NCBI GenBank assembly: GCA_018260475.1
Contig: JAGLBA010000010.1
Location: 1-37,703 of the forward strand
Direction of reading: 5' to 3'
DNA: 37,703 nt
From: Chryseobacterium sp.
GTDB lineage: Bacteria > Bacteroidota > Bacteroidia > Flavobacteriales > Weeksellaceae
Below the pieces are notes generated by a model. It saw only the letters and a list, made by a program, of their open reading frames with translations, made no database searches and was not told where the DNA came from. A program made the position numbers and the translations under genes. Below, piece by piece: positions 27,473-37,091 of the stretch. Each line of letters begins with the position of its first letter. Within the stretch, counting starts at the first letter, position 1.

Positions 27473-28879
27473 ATGAAGAAAAAGAGAAATCTCATCCTCG
27501 AAAACATAAAATTGGTTTCCGCCGGAGCAAAAGGCGTGGCAGTGGGCAGAACCGAAGATGGTAAGACCGTATTGGTGACTGGTGCTGTGCCGGGAGATGT
27601 CATCAATGCAAGGGTGAGAAAGGCAAAATCTAAATATTTCGAGGCCGATGTGCTGGACTTGCTGAAACCATCGCCGTACCGCGTGACGCCAAAATGCATC
27701 CATTTCGGGGTCTGCGGAGGCTGCAAATGGCAGAATTTAGCTTATGAAAAACAACTGGATTTCAAGCAAGATGAGGTTCTGAACAATATCCGAAGAATCG
27801 GCGGAGTAGATGGTTTTGAAACCTTGCCTATCCTCGGGACAGAAGATCAATATTTTTACCGAAATAAAATGGAATTTTCCTTCTCCGATGCACGCTGGCT
27901 CACGCAGGATGAGATAGATTCGGGCCAGGAAATGGACAATAAAAACGCCTTGGGATTCCATATTCCAGGGATGTGGAGTAAGATTCTCGATTTAAAGGAA
28001 TGCTGGTTGCAAGAAGATCCATCCAACAGCATTCGCCTCGCCGTGAAGAATTATGCAGTTGAAAACGGATTGGAGTTTTTCGATGTTAAAAACCAAGATG
28101 GTTTTTTAAGGACTTTGATGCTTCGCCAAAACTCAAAAGGAGAGTGGATGGTACTTTTTCAACTCTACCGCGAGGAAAAAGAAAACCGCGAAAAAATGCT
28201 TGATTTCCTTTTGCAGAGTTTCCCTCAGATCAAAACTTTGCTTTACGCCATTAACCCAAAACAAAACGATTCCATTTACGATTTAGATATTCAAACCTAT
28301 TTTGGAGATGGTTATTTGATGGAGGAAATGGATGATTTGAAATTCAAAATTGGACCGAAATCCTTTTTCCAAACCAACTATAAACAGGCCTTAAACCTTT
28401 ATAGAAAAACTTTGGAGTTTGCAGATTTGAACGGTAGCGAAGTCGTGTATGATCTCTACACAGGCACCGGAACGATTGCGCAATATGTAGCGAAGAATGC
28501 CAAGCAAGTGATTGGGATTGAATCGGTTCCGGAGGCAATTGCTGCAGCAAAAGAACACGCCACACTCAATGGATTGGACAATTGTACTTTCTATTGTGGA
28601 GATATGAAAGATGTTTTTACTGATGAATTTTTGCAAAACCACCCGAAAGCCGATGTTCTGATTACCGATCCGCCGCGCGATGGAATGCACCAAAAAGTGG
28701 TAGAACAAATTCTAAAACTTCGCCCGGAAAAAGTGGTGTATGTGAGTTGTAATTCGGCGACACAGGCCCGCGACATTTCCCTGATGAAGGACTGTTACGA
28801 GGTGGTGAAAATCTTGCCAGTGGATATGTTCCCGCAGACACACCATGTGGAAAATATTGCGCTACTGAAATTAAAATAA
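27473..28879 (+). CDS. rlmD: 23S rRNA (uracil-5-)-methyltransferase RlmD
   Basis: RlmD/RumA methylates a uracil (U1939 in E. coli) of 23S rRNA with S-adenosylmethionine. The 468-residue protein has an N-terminal TRAM domain (about 10-66), the iron-sulfur cysteines Cys75, Cys81, Cys84 (CIHFGVCGGC) and Cys177, and a C-terminal methyltransferase domain with DLYTGTGTIAQY (SAM motif), TDPPRDG and the catalytic Cys426 in VSCNSATQARD. It might be RlmCD-like with a different or dual target; the RlmD role is the most likely. Two envelope-protein genes follow closely, 7 bases apart and overlapping, in a pattern I recognise from related flavobacteria. Confidence 0.9.
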   Translation: MKKKRNLILENIKLVSAGAKGVAVGRTEDGKTVLVTGAVPGDVINARVRKAKSKYFEADVLDLLKPSPYRVTPKCIHFGVCGGCKWQNLAYEKQLDFKQDEVLNNIRRIGGVDGFETLPILGTEDQYFYRNKMEFSFSDARWLTQDEIDSGQEMDNKNALGFHIPGMWSKILDLKECWLQEDPSNSIRLAVKNYAVENGLEFFDVKNQDGFLRTLMLRQNSKGEWMVLFQLYREEKENREKMLDFLLQSFPQIKTLLYAINPKQNDSIYDLDIQTYFGDGYLMEEMDDLKFKIGPKSFFQTNYKQALNLYRKTLEFADLNGSEVVYDLYTGTGTIAQYVAKNAKQVIGIESVPEAIAAAKEHATLNGLDNCTFYCGDMKDVFTDEFLQNHPKADVLITDPPRDGMHQKVVEQILKLRPEKVVYVSCNSATQARDISLMKDCYEVVKILPVDMFPQTHHVENIALLKLK

Positions 28880-28886
28880 AATAGCG

Positions 28887-29360
28887 ATGAGGTTTTTGAA
28901 ATATTGTTTGTTATTAATGATGTCTCTATCGCTGCTTTACTGCGGTGCGGACGATGATATTTGCACCCAATCCGAGGGTTCGCCGCGTATAAAACTGAAA
29001 TTCAAGGATTCCAATAATAAATTGATACAGCTGCCTACACTTTTTGTAGATGTAGATTATGGCAGCGGGGAGAAAAATGTGATAAAACAGTCGCTGGTGG
29101 ATTCGGTATTAATACCTTTAAAAATCGATGGCTCCGGATATACGGATTTGGTCATTCGCACCAGCGAAACCGGGAACAAATCTAAAATCCGCATAAAATA
29201 TACAGAGCAATCCCAATATGTGTCACCCGCCTGCGGAATCCGAAAACTGTATAAAGATTTTAAGCCAGAACTAGCTACGCCTAATCCCGTCACCAATCTT
29301 CAGCAAAACCAAACCGAAATCATCAATGAAAACAAAACACATTTATACCTTATTTTTTAG
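28887..29360 (+). CDS. Putative small lipoprotein (DUF6452-like)
   Basis: This 157-residue protein has a short hydrophobic signal ending in SLLYCGADDD, a possible lipobox with Cys19 but with tyrosine at -1, unusual for signal peptidase II. The mature part is beta-rich (LKFKDSNNKLIQLPTLFVDVDYG) with cysteines at about 26 and near position 117 (SPACGIRKLYKDF). It resembles the DUF6452 family, which in flavobacteria follows rlmD; the family number is from memory. It overlaps the next gene by 35 bases in another frame, suggesting translational coupling. Function unknown. Confidence 0.65.
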   Translation: MRFLKYCLLLMMSLSLLYCGADDDICTQSEGSPRIKLKFKDSNNKLIQLPTLFVDVDYGSGEKNVIKQSLVDSVLIPLKIDGSGYTDLVIRTSETGNKSKIRIKYTEQSQYVSPACGIRKLYKDFKPELATPNPVTNLQQNQTEIINENKTHLYLIF

Positions 29361-29979
29361 CCTATTTACACTGCTCTCCTTTGCGCAAAAGGACAGTTTG
29401 AAAGTTAAATATCGCTACGAGCCCAATTTTATGGTGGGGATTGATGTTTTAAATGCCGGCATTGGTGTATTTTCAGAACGAAAACTGTTTCAAGGATTTG
29501 TTTCAACAAAAATAAAAAAAGACATACACGCAGTTGCGGAAGCCGGCTTTGAAAGAAATATCTACAGGAAAAGCGGTTATGATGGTGAAGCCTCTGGTGT
29601 TTTCGCGAAACTTGGAGCGTTTTATATGCTATCCAAAGATTTTGAAAATCAGTTCAATGGATTTTATGCCGGTGGTAAATTAGCGGGTTCTTTTTACCGT
29701 CAGGAATACGGTTCCGTACCAGTGCGTGGCTATCAGGGGAGTGATCTTTCGATGCCTTTTCCAGCATCATCTCAATCATCGTATTGGGTGGAAGCCACTG
29801 TAGGTGGTAGGGTGCAATTATTCAAAACACCTTTTTATATTGATGTGAATTTACAGCCGAGATACTTAATGTTTTCCACAAAACAATCCGATCTGAAACC
29901 GATGATTGTACCGGGATTTGGGCGTTCTTCAGGAAAATTCAACATGGGCTTTGCGTGGAATTTTGCGTATAAATTTTAA
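29326..29979 (+). CDS. DUF6048-like outer-membrane protein
   Basis: This 217-residue protein has a signal peptide (1-21, ending LSFAQ) and then alternating beta strands (VKYRYEPNFMVGIDVLNAGIG, YAGGKLAGSFYRQEYGS) and ends MGFAWNFAYKF, with a terminal phenylalanine typical of outer-membrane barrels. I read it as a small beta barrel of the DUF6048 type. The function is unknown. The ATG at 29326 lies inside the upstream gene. A 213-base gap with a promoter for the next gene follows. Confidence 0.7.
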   Translation: MKTKHIYTLFFSLFTLLSFAQKDSLKVKYRYEPNFMVGIDVLNAGIGVFSERKLFQGFVSTKIKKDIHAVAEAGFERNIYRKSGYDGEASGVFAKLGAFYMLSKDFENQFNGFYAGGKLAGSFYRQEYGSVPVRGYQGSDLSMPFPASSQSSYWVEATVGGRVQLFKTPFYIDVNLQPRYLMFSTKQSDLKPMIVPGFGRSSGKFNMGFAWNFAYKF

Positions 29980-30152
29980 TTTCCTTTTTATAATGTTAAT
30001 AATTAGTTAAAACTTTCTATTTTAATATATAAAACTGAGATTATGCTTCTAAAATTATCAAATATCTACTAGTATAAGGAATCTATCATGGTTATAATTG
30101 TAAAATTTGCTAAAATTTAGCACATTTATTCTTTTTATTAGAATAGTTTTAT

Positions 30153-30160
30153 TAAATTTG
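30153..30160 (+). promoter_or_regulatory. Predicted -7 box of the T9SS metalloprotease gene
   Basis: TAAATTTG is an exact TAnnTTTG. The -33 position (about 30131-30136) reads only TTTTT. The ATG follows at 30193, after a leader of about 26 bases. Confidence 0.4.
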
Positions 30161-30192
30161 AGGTAATTAATTAATTAAGCAAAATCTCTTTT

Positions 30193-33123
30193 ATGAAAAA
30201 AATTTTTACTTCACTATTCTTTGTGGCCGCCTTTGCGCTCGCAGGAGCCCAGAGTTACTGGCATCCTGCCGGGACACAGGTCTCAAAACTTAGACCGGAG
30301 GTTTCCGTTTCGAAATTTTACACGCTGGATGTACCGGCGCTGAAAAAGCAACTTGCTTCGGCATCTCTCGTTGGCAGTGGTGGCGCTGCTGTTGAAATTA
30401 CCCTACCGACCCTTAGCGGCAAGGAAGAGCGCTTCGCTGTTTACAGTAGTCCGGTGGCAGAGATGTCGCTTGTGGAAAAATATGGCCTTGGTTCCTATGT
30501 GGGAATCGGGATGGATGACAAGCGAAAAATTGTTCGTTTTTCTTTGACGGGTAATGATTTCCAAGCACTCATCATTAAAGATGAAAAATATGAGTTCATA
30601 GAGCCGCAAAATACTGAAAAAACAGTTTTCGGTATCTTTCCAAAGACCATCGAGGGTGGTGCTCATGGCTTCGTATGTACGATGAATGAGGGTGCACTTT
30701 CTAAAAAAGAAATAGATGAACTGGCGGCTTATGGAAAAGATTATGCAGATAGCAGTACCGGCAAAATATCGGATAGGAAATACCGCACTATGCGTTTGGC
30801 GCTTTCTGTAACCGGGGAATATACCAAGTTTTTTGGTGGCGTGCCACAGGCTCTCGCACAGATGAACGCGACAATGACGCGGGTAAACGGCGTTTTTGAA
30901 AAAGAATTTGCGCTACATCTGAATATAATAGACAAGCCAGAGATTGTCTTTCCAGACCCGGCAACGGATCCTTATTCTCCATCGACAAGTATGTCTAAAT
31001 GGAATCTGGAACTTCAAAAAACATTGACTGCCATGGTAGGAGAGGCGAATTATGACATTGGTCACCTCTTTGGTGCGTCCGGTGGTGGTGGTAATGCTGG
31101 CTGTATCGGTTGCGTATGTATAAGCCCGACTCTAGACTCCAATGGCGCTGCTACAACGAACGGAAAAGGTTCTGGAATCACTTCTCCGGCGGATGAAAAA
31201 CCTTTTGGAGATACTTTCGACATCGATTATGTAGCTCACGAAATGGGTCACCAGTTGGGTGCGAACCATACATTTGCACATTCCTTGGAGAATGCTGGCG
31301 TGAATATGGAGCCGGGTTCCGGATCTACGATTATGGGTTACGCCGGAATCACCGGAGCTGATAATGTGCAGTCGAATTCAGATCCATATTTTCACACAAT
31401 CAATATTTCCCAGGTACAAACAAATTTAATATCTAAAACTTGCGATGTAGAAACAGCAATTACAAATTCTGCTCCTGTAGTTGCCGCAATGGCGGATGTA
31501 ACTATTCCTAAAGGAACGGCGTTTGTGTTGAAAGGCTCCGCGACCGATCCTGATAATGATGCTTTGGAATATAACTGGGAACAAGTGGATAACGCAACTG
31601 TGACCATATCTAAAACAAATATAGGCCTTACCACCTCGGGTGCTTCTTTCAGATCTAAACTTGGAGAGAGCACCCCAGAACGCTATTTCCCAATGTTCAG
31701 TTCTGTAATGAACGAGGGACTAAGAATACCGAATAAATGGGAATCTGTACCGATGGTGGCGAGAACCATGAACTTCCGTATGACTGTAAGAGATTATAAT
31801 GTAAATAAGCCTCAAACAAGTTTTGCAACTCAAAAAGTTATCGTGGGTGCAGATGGTCCTTTCCAAATTACTACGACGAAAATTTACACCAACATGACTC
31901 CGCCGATGATCACATGGGATGTAGCGAATACCACGGCAGCGCCTTATAATGTTGCAAATGTTAAAATTGACTATACTACGGATAATGGTATCACATGGAC
32001 TACACTGAGTGAATCTACACCAAATGATGGTTCGGAAGGATTTGCCCAATTATCAACTATGCAGGGTAATGCGAAGTTTCGTGTAACTTCTATTGGGAAT
32101 GTCTTTTACGCTGTCAACCCATCGCCTGTGACATTTGCGGTAGCGGCAGATTGCAACGGAGCTGCACCTACGAATGTTTTAGCATCTAATCTTACTATAA
32201 ATAGTATAAAAGTTGATTGGGATTTTATCGTGAATGCCACTTACATAGTGCGTTATCGCAAAACGGGAACCACGGCTTGGACAGAGCTAACGGGCACAAA
32301 TACTACGCTTACCATCACAGGTTTGGAAGATAGTACGACATATGAAATTCAAGTTGCTGCAGTATGTAGTGGTACAGTTGGAACTTATTCTACAAGTATA
32401 TCTGCAAGCACACTAGGACAGCCATATTGCCCTATGGCTGGAGGCAGTGCTTCTGATGAATATATTTCTAATGTTACAGTAAATTACATGGTGAGCAATT
32501 CTGGAGCATCTGGTTATACCGACTTTACTACGAATCCTGCAAGAGTGCCCGTCCTTACGGCAGGTAGCACAGGAAATACGATTTCAGTAACTAAAGCTTG
32601 GGCAGGCTCGAAATTTAATGAAGCAGTAGCGGTTTGGATCGACTTCAACAGAAACGGAACTTTCGAAACCAGTGAAAAAATCTTCGCTACGGCTGCAGAC
32701 CAAACTACACCGGTGAATGGAACCTTCAGTGTACCTGCCGATGCGTATGCTGGTGACAAGACAACCAGAATGCGTGTAGCCATGAGATATAGTGCTGCAC
32801 CGGTTGGACCTTGTAACAATTTCTCTTATGGTGAAGTAGAGGATTATGCAGTAAAAATCTTACCAGTAGGCGTTCTTGGAACTAACGAAGCGCTGGCTGC
32901 TAAAGGAATTAAACTTTATCCTAACCCTGCGGATGATGTTGTGAACATTAGTAATCTTTCCTCTACGGCAACTTATACCGTATACAGCGCAGATGGCAGA
33001 CTGGCTCTATCCGGTAAAATGGCAGATGGAAAAGTGAATGTAAGCAGATTAACAAAAGGCTTCTATATGATTACTGTCAAAGACAAAAGTGAATCTTTCA
33101 CTTTGAAATTTATCAAAAAATAA
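30193..33123 (+). CDS. Secreted reprolysin-like zinc metalloprotease with T9SS sorting domain
   Basis: This 976-residue protein has a signal peptide (1-19, ending LAGAQ) and a prodomain (to about 190). A metzincin catalytic domain (about 195-420) has the zinc motif HEMGHQLGANH (His349, Glu350, His353, His359) and the Met-turn STIMGY (Met381). Next come Ig-like/cadherin-type segments (about 425-640), one fibronectin type III domain (about 650-735), a GEVED domain (about 750-880, SYGEVEDYAV) and a Por-type C-terminal sorting domain (about 905-976, LYPNPADDVVNI... ending LKFIKK). The sorting domain means export by the type IX secretion system to the surface or medium. It stands alone between its promoter and a strong terminator. 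Confidence 0.92.
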   Translation: MKKIFTSLFFVAAFALAGAQSYWHPAGTQVSKLRPEVSVSKFYTLDVPALKKQLASASLVGSGGAAVEITLPTLSGKEERFAVYSSPVAEMSLVEKYGLGSYVGIGMDDKRKIVRFSLTGNDFQALIIKDEKYEFIEPQNTEKTVFGIFPKTIEGGAHGFVCTMNEGALSKKEIDELAAYGKDYADSSTGKISDRKYRTMRLALSVTGEYTKFFGGVPQALAQMNATMTRVNGVFEKEFALHLNIIDKPEIVFPDPATDPYSPSTSMSKWNLELQKTLTAMVGEANYDIGHLFGASGGGGNAGCIGCVCISPTLDSNGAATTNGKGSGITSPADEKPFGDTFDIDYVAHEMGHQLGANHTFAHSLENAGVNMEPGSGSTIMGYAGITGADNVQSNSDPYFHTINISQVQTNLISKTCDVETAITNSAPVVAAMADVTIPKGTAFVLKGSATDPDNDALEYNWEQVDNATVTISKTNIGLTTSGASFRSKLGESTPERYFPMFSSVMNEGLRIPNKWESVPMVARTMNFRMTVRDYNVNKPQTSFATQKVIVGADGPFQITTTKIYTNMTPPMITWDVANTTAAPYNVANVKIDYTTDNGITWTTLSESTPNDGSEGFAQLSTMQGNAKFRVTSIGNVFYAVNPSPVTFAVAADCNGAAPTNVLASNLTINSIKVDWDFIVNATYIVRYRKTGTTAWTELTGTNTTLTITGLEDSTTYEIQVAAVCSGTVGTYSTSISASTLGQPYCPMAGGSASDEYISNVTVNYMVSNSGASGYTDFTTNPARVPVLTAGSTGNTISVTKAWAGSKFNEAVAVWIDFNRNGTFETSEKIFATAADQTTPVNGTFSVPADAYAGDKTTRMRVAMRYSAAPVGPCNNFSYGEVEDYAVKILPVGVLGTNEALAAKGIKLYPNPADDVVNISNLSSTATYTVYSADGRLALSGKMADGKVNVSRLTKGFYMITVKDKSESFTLKFIKK

Positions 33124-33140
33124 TAGACTTTCATAATATG

Positions 33141-33178
33141 CAAAACCCCTCGGATTTTCCGAGGGGTTTTGTTTTTTT
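33141..33178. terminator. Terminator between the metalloprotease and coaE
   Basis: CAAAACCCCTCGGA (33141-33154) pairs perfectly with TCCGAGGGGTTTTG (33158-33171), a 14-base stem with a TTT loop, followed by seven T's (33172-33178). It probably also ends the convergent coaE transcript. Confidence 0.92.
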
Positions 33179-33192
33179 AGATTAAGGAAAAG

Positions 33193-33852
33193 TTATGCGT
33201 TGTCCGCTTTATCCTCTTTTTTAAAAGTAGTGATGAGTTCTGCAATCACGGCGCGCGTCTTAGTTTCCAATTCTTCTATACTGCCATTGTTATAGATGGT
33301 GCAGTCCGCTTTTTTAATTTTATCCTTTTCCGCCATTTGGTTGTCCATCACGGCCTCTACTTCGCGGTAAGTCTTATTGTCGCGGTCCATGACGCGCTTG
33401 ATTCTGAGGTTGTCATCCGCAGTTACTAGAACGGTTTTGTCACATTTTTTATGAAGTTTTAATTCAAATAAAAGTGCTGTTTCCTTAAAAACCATATCGG
33501 AAGCTTGCTTCGCCGTCCAGTTTTTAAAATCAAATTTCACCGCCGGATGTATGGTTTCATTCAGGCGTTCCAGCAGGTTTTTATCATTAAAAACAATCCC
33601 AGAAATGAATTTTCTGTTGTAAAGCCCTTTTTCGTCATAGGCTTCCGAGCCAAAAATTTCGATGATTTTCTCCTTCAAAAAAAGGTCTTCATTTACGATT
33701 TCTTTCGCCCTCGCATCCGAATAATACACGGGATAGCCCATTTTTTCGATGATGTTAGCGACTGTAGATTTTCCGGAGCCGATGCCACCGGTAAGGCCTA
33801 TCACCTTGGGACCGGGCTCTGATTTTGTGGGTTCAAGGGTGGTATTTTCCAT
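33193..33852 (-). CDS. coaE: Dephospho-CoA kinase
   Basis: CoaE phosphorylates dephospho-CoA to coenzyme A, the last step of CoA synthesis. The 219-residue protein has the P-loop GGIGSGKS (22-29), the MGYPVYYSDARAKEIV segment with the conserved Asp, and VTADDNLRIKRVMDRD (base-binding/LID region). There are about 16 residues before the P-loop strand, slightly more than usual; no later in-frame ATG would fit, so the ATG at 33852 is kept. It has a likely promoter of its own in the 44 bases after the MBL gene. Confidence 0.93.
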   Translation of the reverse strand: MENTTLEPTKSEPGPKVIGLTGGIGSGKSTVANIIEKMGYPVYYSDARAKEIVNEDLFLKEKIIEIFGSEAYDEKGLYNRKFISGIVFNDKNLLERLNETIHPAVKFDFKNWTAKQASDMVFKETALLFELKLHKKCDKTVLVTADDNLRIKRVMDRDNKTYREVEAVMDNQMAEKDKIKKADCTIYNNGSIEELETKTRAVIAELITTFKKEDKADNA

Positions 33853-33868
33853 ATAGAATTTGATACGC

Positions 33869-33876
33869 CAAAGATA
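33869..33876 (-). promoter_or_regulatory. Possible -7 box of coaE
   Basis: The minus strand reads TATCTTTG, an exact TAnnTTTG, 16 bases before the ATG. No good -33 is seen, because the spacer runs into the MBL stop codon. Confidence 0.4.
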
Positions 33877-33896
33877 ATCAAAGTTTAGTTAAAAAA

Positions 33897-34763
33897 TTAG
33901 TACCCGAATACTTCATTAAAACCATAAGTTTCATTGAGTTTTATGCCGCGGTCAGTCATTCTCAGCGAGGCTAGTTCGTTATGGGCGTCATGCTCGAAGA
34001 ACAGGAGATAATCATTATCCACACATTGCTGCAAGAATTTTCCTTTTTCCTCCATCGTTAGCAGCGGTCGCGTGTCATATCCCATTACATAAACTTGTGG
34101 GATATGACCGGCGGTTGGGATGAGGTCGGCAGCGAATACAATCGTTTTTTCTTGGTATTGTATTACGGGTATCATTTGCTTTTCCGTATGCCCGTCCACG
34201 AAAATCACATCCATTTTCAAATCCGGTGCGAATCCGTAGTTGCCCGTTGCGGGTATCGGTAGAAAAATCAGTTGCCCGCTTTCCTCCATCGGAAGGATAT
34301 TTTCTTTCAGAAAACTGGCTTTTTCGCGCGGGTTGGGTTCGGTGGCCCATTTCCAATGATTTTCGTTAGTCCAAAAATGCGCGTTTTTGAATGCCGGGCG
34401 GTATCCGGTGCGGCCATCATTCCATTCCACGGCGCCACCACAATGGTCGAAGTGCAGGTGCGTCAGGAATACATCCGTAATATCATCTAGCACAAAGCCG
34501 TATTTCTTTAAATTTTTATCCAAAGAATCATCACCCCAAAGCGAGTAATGGCCGAAAAATTTTTCATCTTGCTTATCGCCCAATCCGCAATCGATCAGGA
34601 TTAATTTTTTGCCATCTTCAATGAGTAATGACCGTGTTCCAAGTTCTATCAAGTTGCGTTCATCGGCGGGATTAGTGCGTGCCCAAAGCGATTTTGGTAC
34701 CACGCCGAACATGGCCCCGCCATCCAATTTAAATTTTCCGCACTGTATTGGATATAGTTTCAT
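33897..34763 (-). CDS. MBL-fold metallo-hydrolase
   Basis: This 288-residue protein is a metallo-beta-lactamase fold hydrolase. The dinuclear zinc ligands are THLHFDHCGG (His102, His104, Asp106, His107), His192 (VDGHTEKQ), Asp213 (AADLIPT) and a C-terminal His (HDAHN, 258-261). It lacks a signal peptide and is cytosolic. The closest general likeness is to the N-acyl homoserine lactonase-like branch (HxHxDH with a long insertion of WKWATEPNPREK type), but many substrates fit. I do not claim a quorum-quenching role. It is divergent from the metY unit, sharing the 155-base spacer before the riboswitch. Confidence 0.85.
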   Translation of the reverse strand: MKLYPIQCGKFKLDGGAMFGVVPKSLWARTNPADERNLIELGTRSLLIEDGKKLILIDCGLGDKQDEKFFGHYSLWGDDSLDKNLKKYGFVLDDITDVFLTHLHFDHCGGAVEWNDGRTGYRPAFKNAHFWTNENHWKWATEPNPREKASFLKENILPMEESGQLIFLPIPATGNYGFAPDLKMDVIFVDGHTEKQMIPVIQYQEKTIVFAADLIPTAGHIPQVYVMGYDTRPLLTMEEKGKFLQQCVDNDYLLFFEHDAHNELASLRMTDRGIKLNETYGFNEVFGY

Positions 34764-34836
34764 AGTCGTAATATTTTGATTTCTACGAATTTAATAAAAT
34801 TGTGGAAATAAATTTTAAATATTAGTTATTTATCGT

Positions 34837-34850
34837 CAAAAATATTTTTG
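34837..34850. promoter_or_regulatory. Palindrome with overlapping opposed -7 boxes
   Basis: CAAAAATATTTTTG is a perfect 14-base palindrome that reads TATTTTTG (TAnnTTTG) on both strands. It lies between the divergent MBL and metY genes, 74 bases from the MBL start. It may serve MBL transcription on the minus strand, although no -33 box is evident on either side. Confidence 0.4.
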
Positions 34851-34858
34851 TTGAAGAA

Positions 34859-34891
34859 TTTGCACAGAAGAACAATTATCCATTATCTTTG
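34859..34891 (+). promoter_or_regulatory. Predicted promoter of the SAM riboswitch/metY unit
   Basis: TTTG (34859-34862) and TATCTTTG (34884-34891) are exact -33 and -7 boxes with a 21-base spacer. Transcription would start near 34898, about 20 bases before the aptamer. Confidence 0.65.
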
Positions 34892-34918
34892 CATTGTTGA
34901 AATCATGATTTCAGCACA

Positions 34919-35022
34919 ACTTATTCAGAAAGGTGGAGGGAATTGACCCTGCGAAACCTTGGCAACCTGCCCAAAAAGTAAGGTGCCAAATTCAACTCAC
35001 GGAAGTCGTGAGAGAGATAAGT
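34919..35022 (+). promoter_or_regulatory. SAM-I riboswitch (S-box aptamer)
   Basis: The conserved S-box pieces occur in order: TCAGAAAGGTGGAGGGA, GACCCTGCGAAACCTTGGCAACC, then AAGGTGCCAAATTC, followed by a perfect hairpin CTCACG-GAAGT-CGTGAG and AGAGAGATAAGT. P1 is closed by ACTTAT (34919-34924) with ATAAGT (35017-35022). Known SAM-I aptamers bind S-adenosylmethionine and switch off methionine genes by termination, and a terminator lies 40 bases downstream before metY, so this is expected to be an OFF switch. Confidence 0.92.
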
Positions 35023-35062
35023 CAGAAAGTTAAAGTAAGAAATAGAATATTCTATCCATACC

Positions 35063-35094
35063 AAACTCTTCCGGCTTACCCGGAAGAGTTTTTT
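35063..35094 (+). terminator. Riboswitch-controlled terminator (expression platform)
   Basis: AAACTCTTCCGG (35063-35074) pairs perfectly with CCGGAAGAGTTT (35080-35091), with a CTTAC loop and a T-run to 35094. It lies between the SAM-I aptamer and the metY ATG at 35163, so with SAM bound transcription should stop here. A 14-base palindrome ATAGAATATTCTAT (35042-35055) sits in the linker. Confidence 0.85.
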
Positions 35095-35120
35095 CTTTTT
35101 GTGGTAAGTATCTGTAATAA

Positions 35121-36458
<1,338 letters not shown>

Positions 36459-36473
36459 TTTAAATCAAAACAA

Positions 36474-36507
36474 AAAATTCCGGAAATCACTTTTCGGAAT
36501 TTTCTTT
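36474..36507. terminator. Bidirectional terminator after metY
   Basis: AAAATTCCG (36474-36482) pairs with CGGAATTTT (36495-36503). The stem can extend inward by GAAA/TTTT. T's lie to 36508 on the plus side and A's precede it, so it can serve the convergent lipoprotein gene too. Confidence 0.8.
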
Positions 36508-36521
36508 TAATAAATACAAAT

Positions 36522-37091
36522 TTATTTTGCGGCTCTTAACGCTACTACTAAGTTTTTGCGAATTTGTTTATCGGCAGTGTAACGAAGGTCGCACAGGTTG
36601 GTCGTCAGTTTATAATCTCCTAATGGAAGTACGATGGAACTTTCTTTATTGGCAGGAACCGCCATGTTGTAGAATTTTTTCCCTTGGATGCGCATGATCA
36701 TGTTACAATTGGATCCGTTTTGTACCAACAGAATTGCTTCCTTGTTGCTCGGGTCGCTGTTGAAAAGTTGGTTTAGCACATTTACTGTATTCTTGGAATG
36801 TTCGGCTTTGTTGGCCGCTACAATTCTGGCGTATTCCTCGGCTTCCTGCTCTGTAAGAGTTCTCATTACCACTTGCTTTGGCATTTCTTTGATCACCGTT
36901 TTCGGTTTGTTGGCATTTTGTAGTGCAACCAATTTTTGTTTTAAAAACTGAATGTCTTTGTCTTTTGGATATTTTTTGATGTAATTTTCCAAAGTCGGGA
37001 TGTCCTTTGTGTCTTTGATACTGATTTTTGGCTGAGAAGAACAGCTCGATAGAAGTGCTAAAATGCCAAGGCCGTAGAGAATTTTTGTCAT
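36522..37091 (-). CDS. Small lipoprotein of unknown function
   Basis: This 189-residue protein has a clear lipobox (LALLSSC, Cys17). Residues of about 25-55 look like a single helical-repeat-like segment (IPTLENYIKKYPKDKDIQFLKQKL), residues 75-110 are helical (LTEQEAEEYARIVAANKAEHSK), and the last 80 residues form a small beta domain (ILLVQNGSNCNMIMRIQGKKFYNMAVP) with two cysteines. I think I recognise a Chryseobacterium-group family but cannot give a firm number. Its ATG overlaps the trmB stop by one base (TAATG), so it is very likely translated by coupling with trmB. Confidence 0.7.
   Translation of the reverse strand: MTKILYGLGILALLSSCSSQPKISIKDTKDIPTLENYIKKYPKDKDIQFLKQKLVALQNANKPKTVIKEMPKQVVMRTLTEQEAEEYARIVAANKAEHSKNTVNVLNQLFNSDPSNKEAILLVQNGSNCNMIMRIQGKKFYNMAVPANKESSIVLPLGDYKLTTNLCDLRYTADKQIRKNLVVALRAAK

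Noticed and set aside
33897-34763. MBL protein as a beta-lactamase or quorum-quenching lactonase
   Set aside because: The HxHxDH motif is shared by many hydrolases; no signal peptide or lactonase-specific residue pattern can be confirmed by eye.
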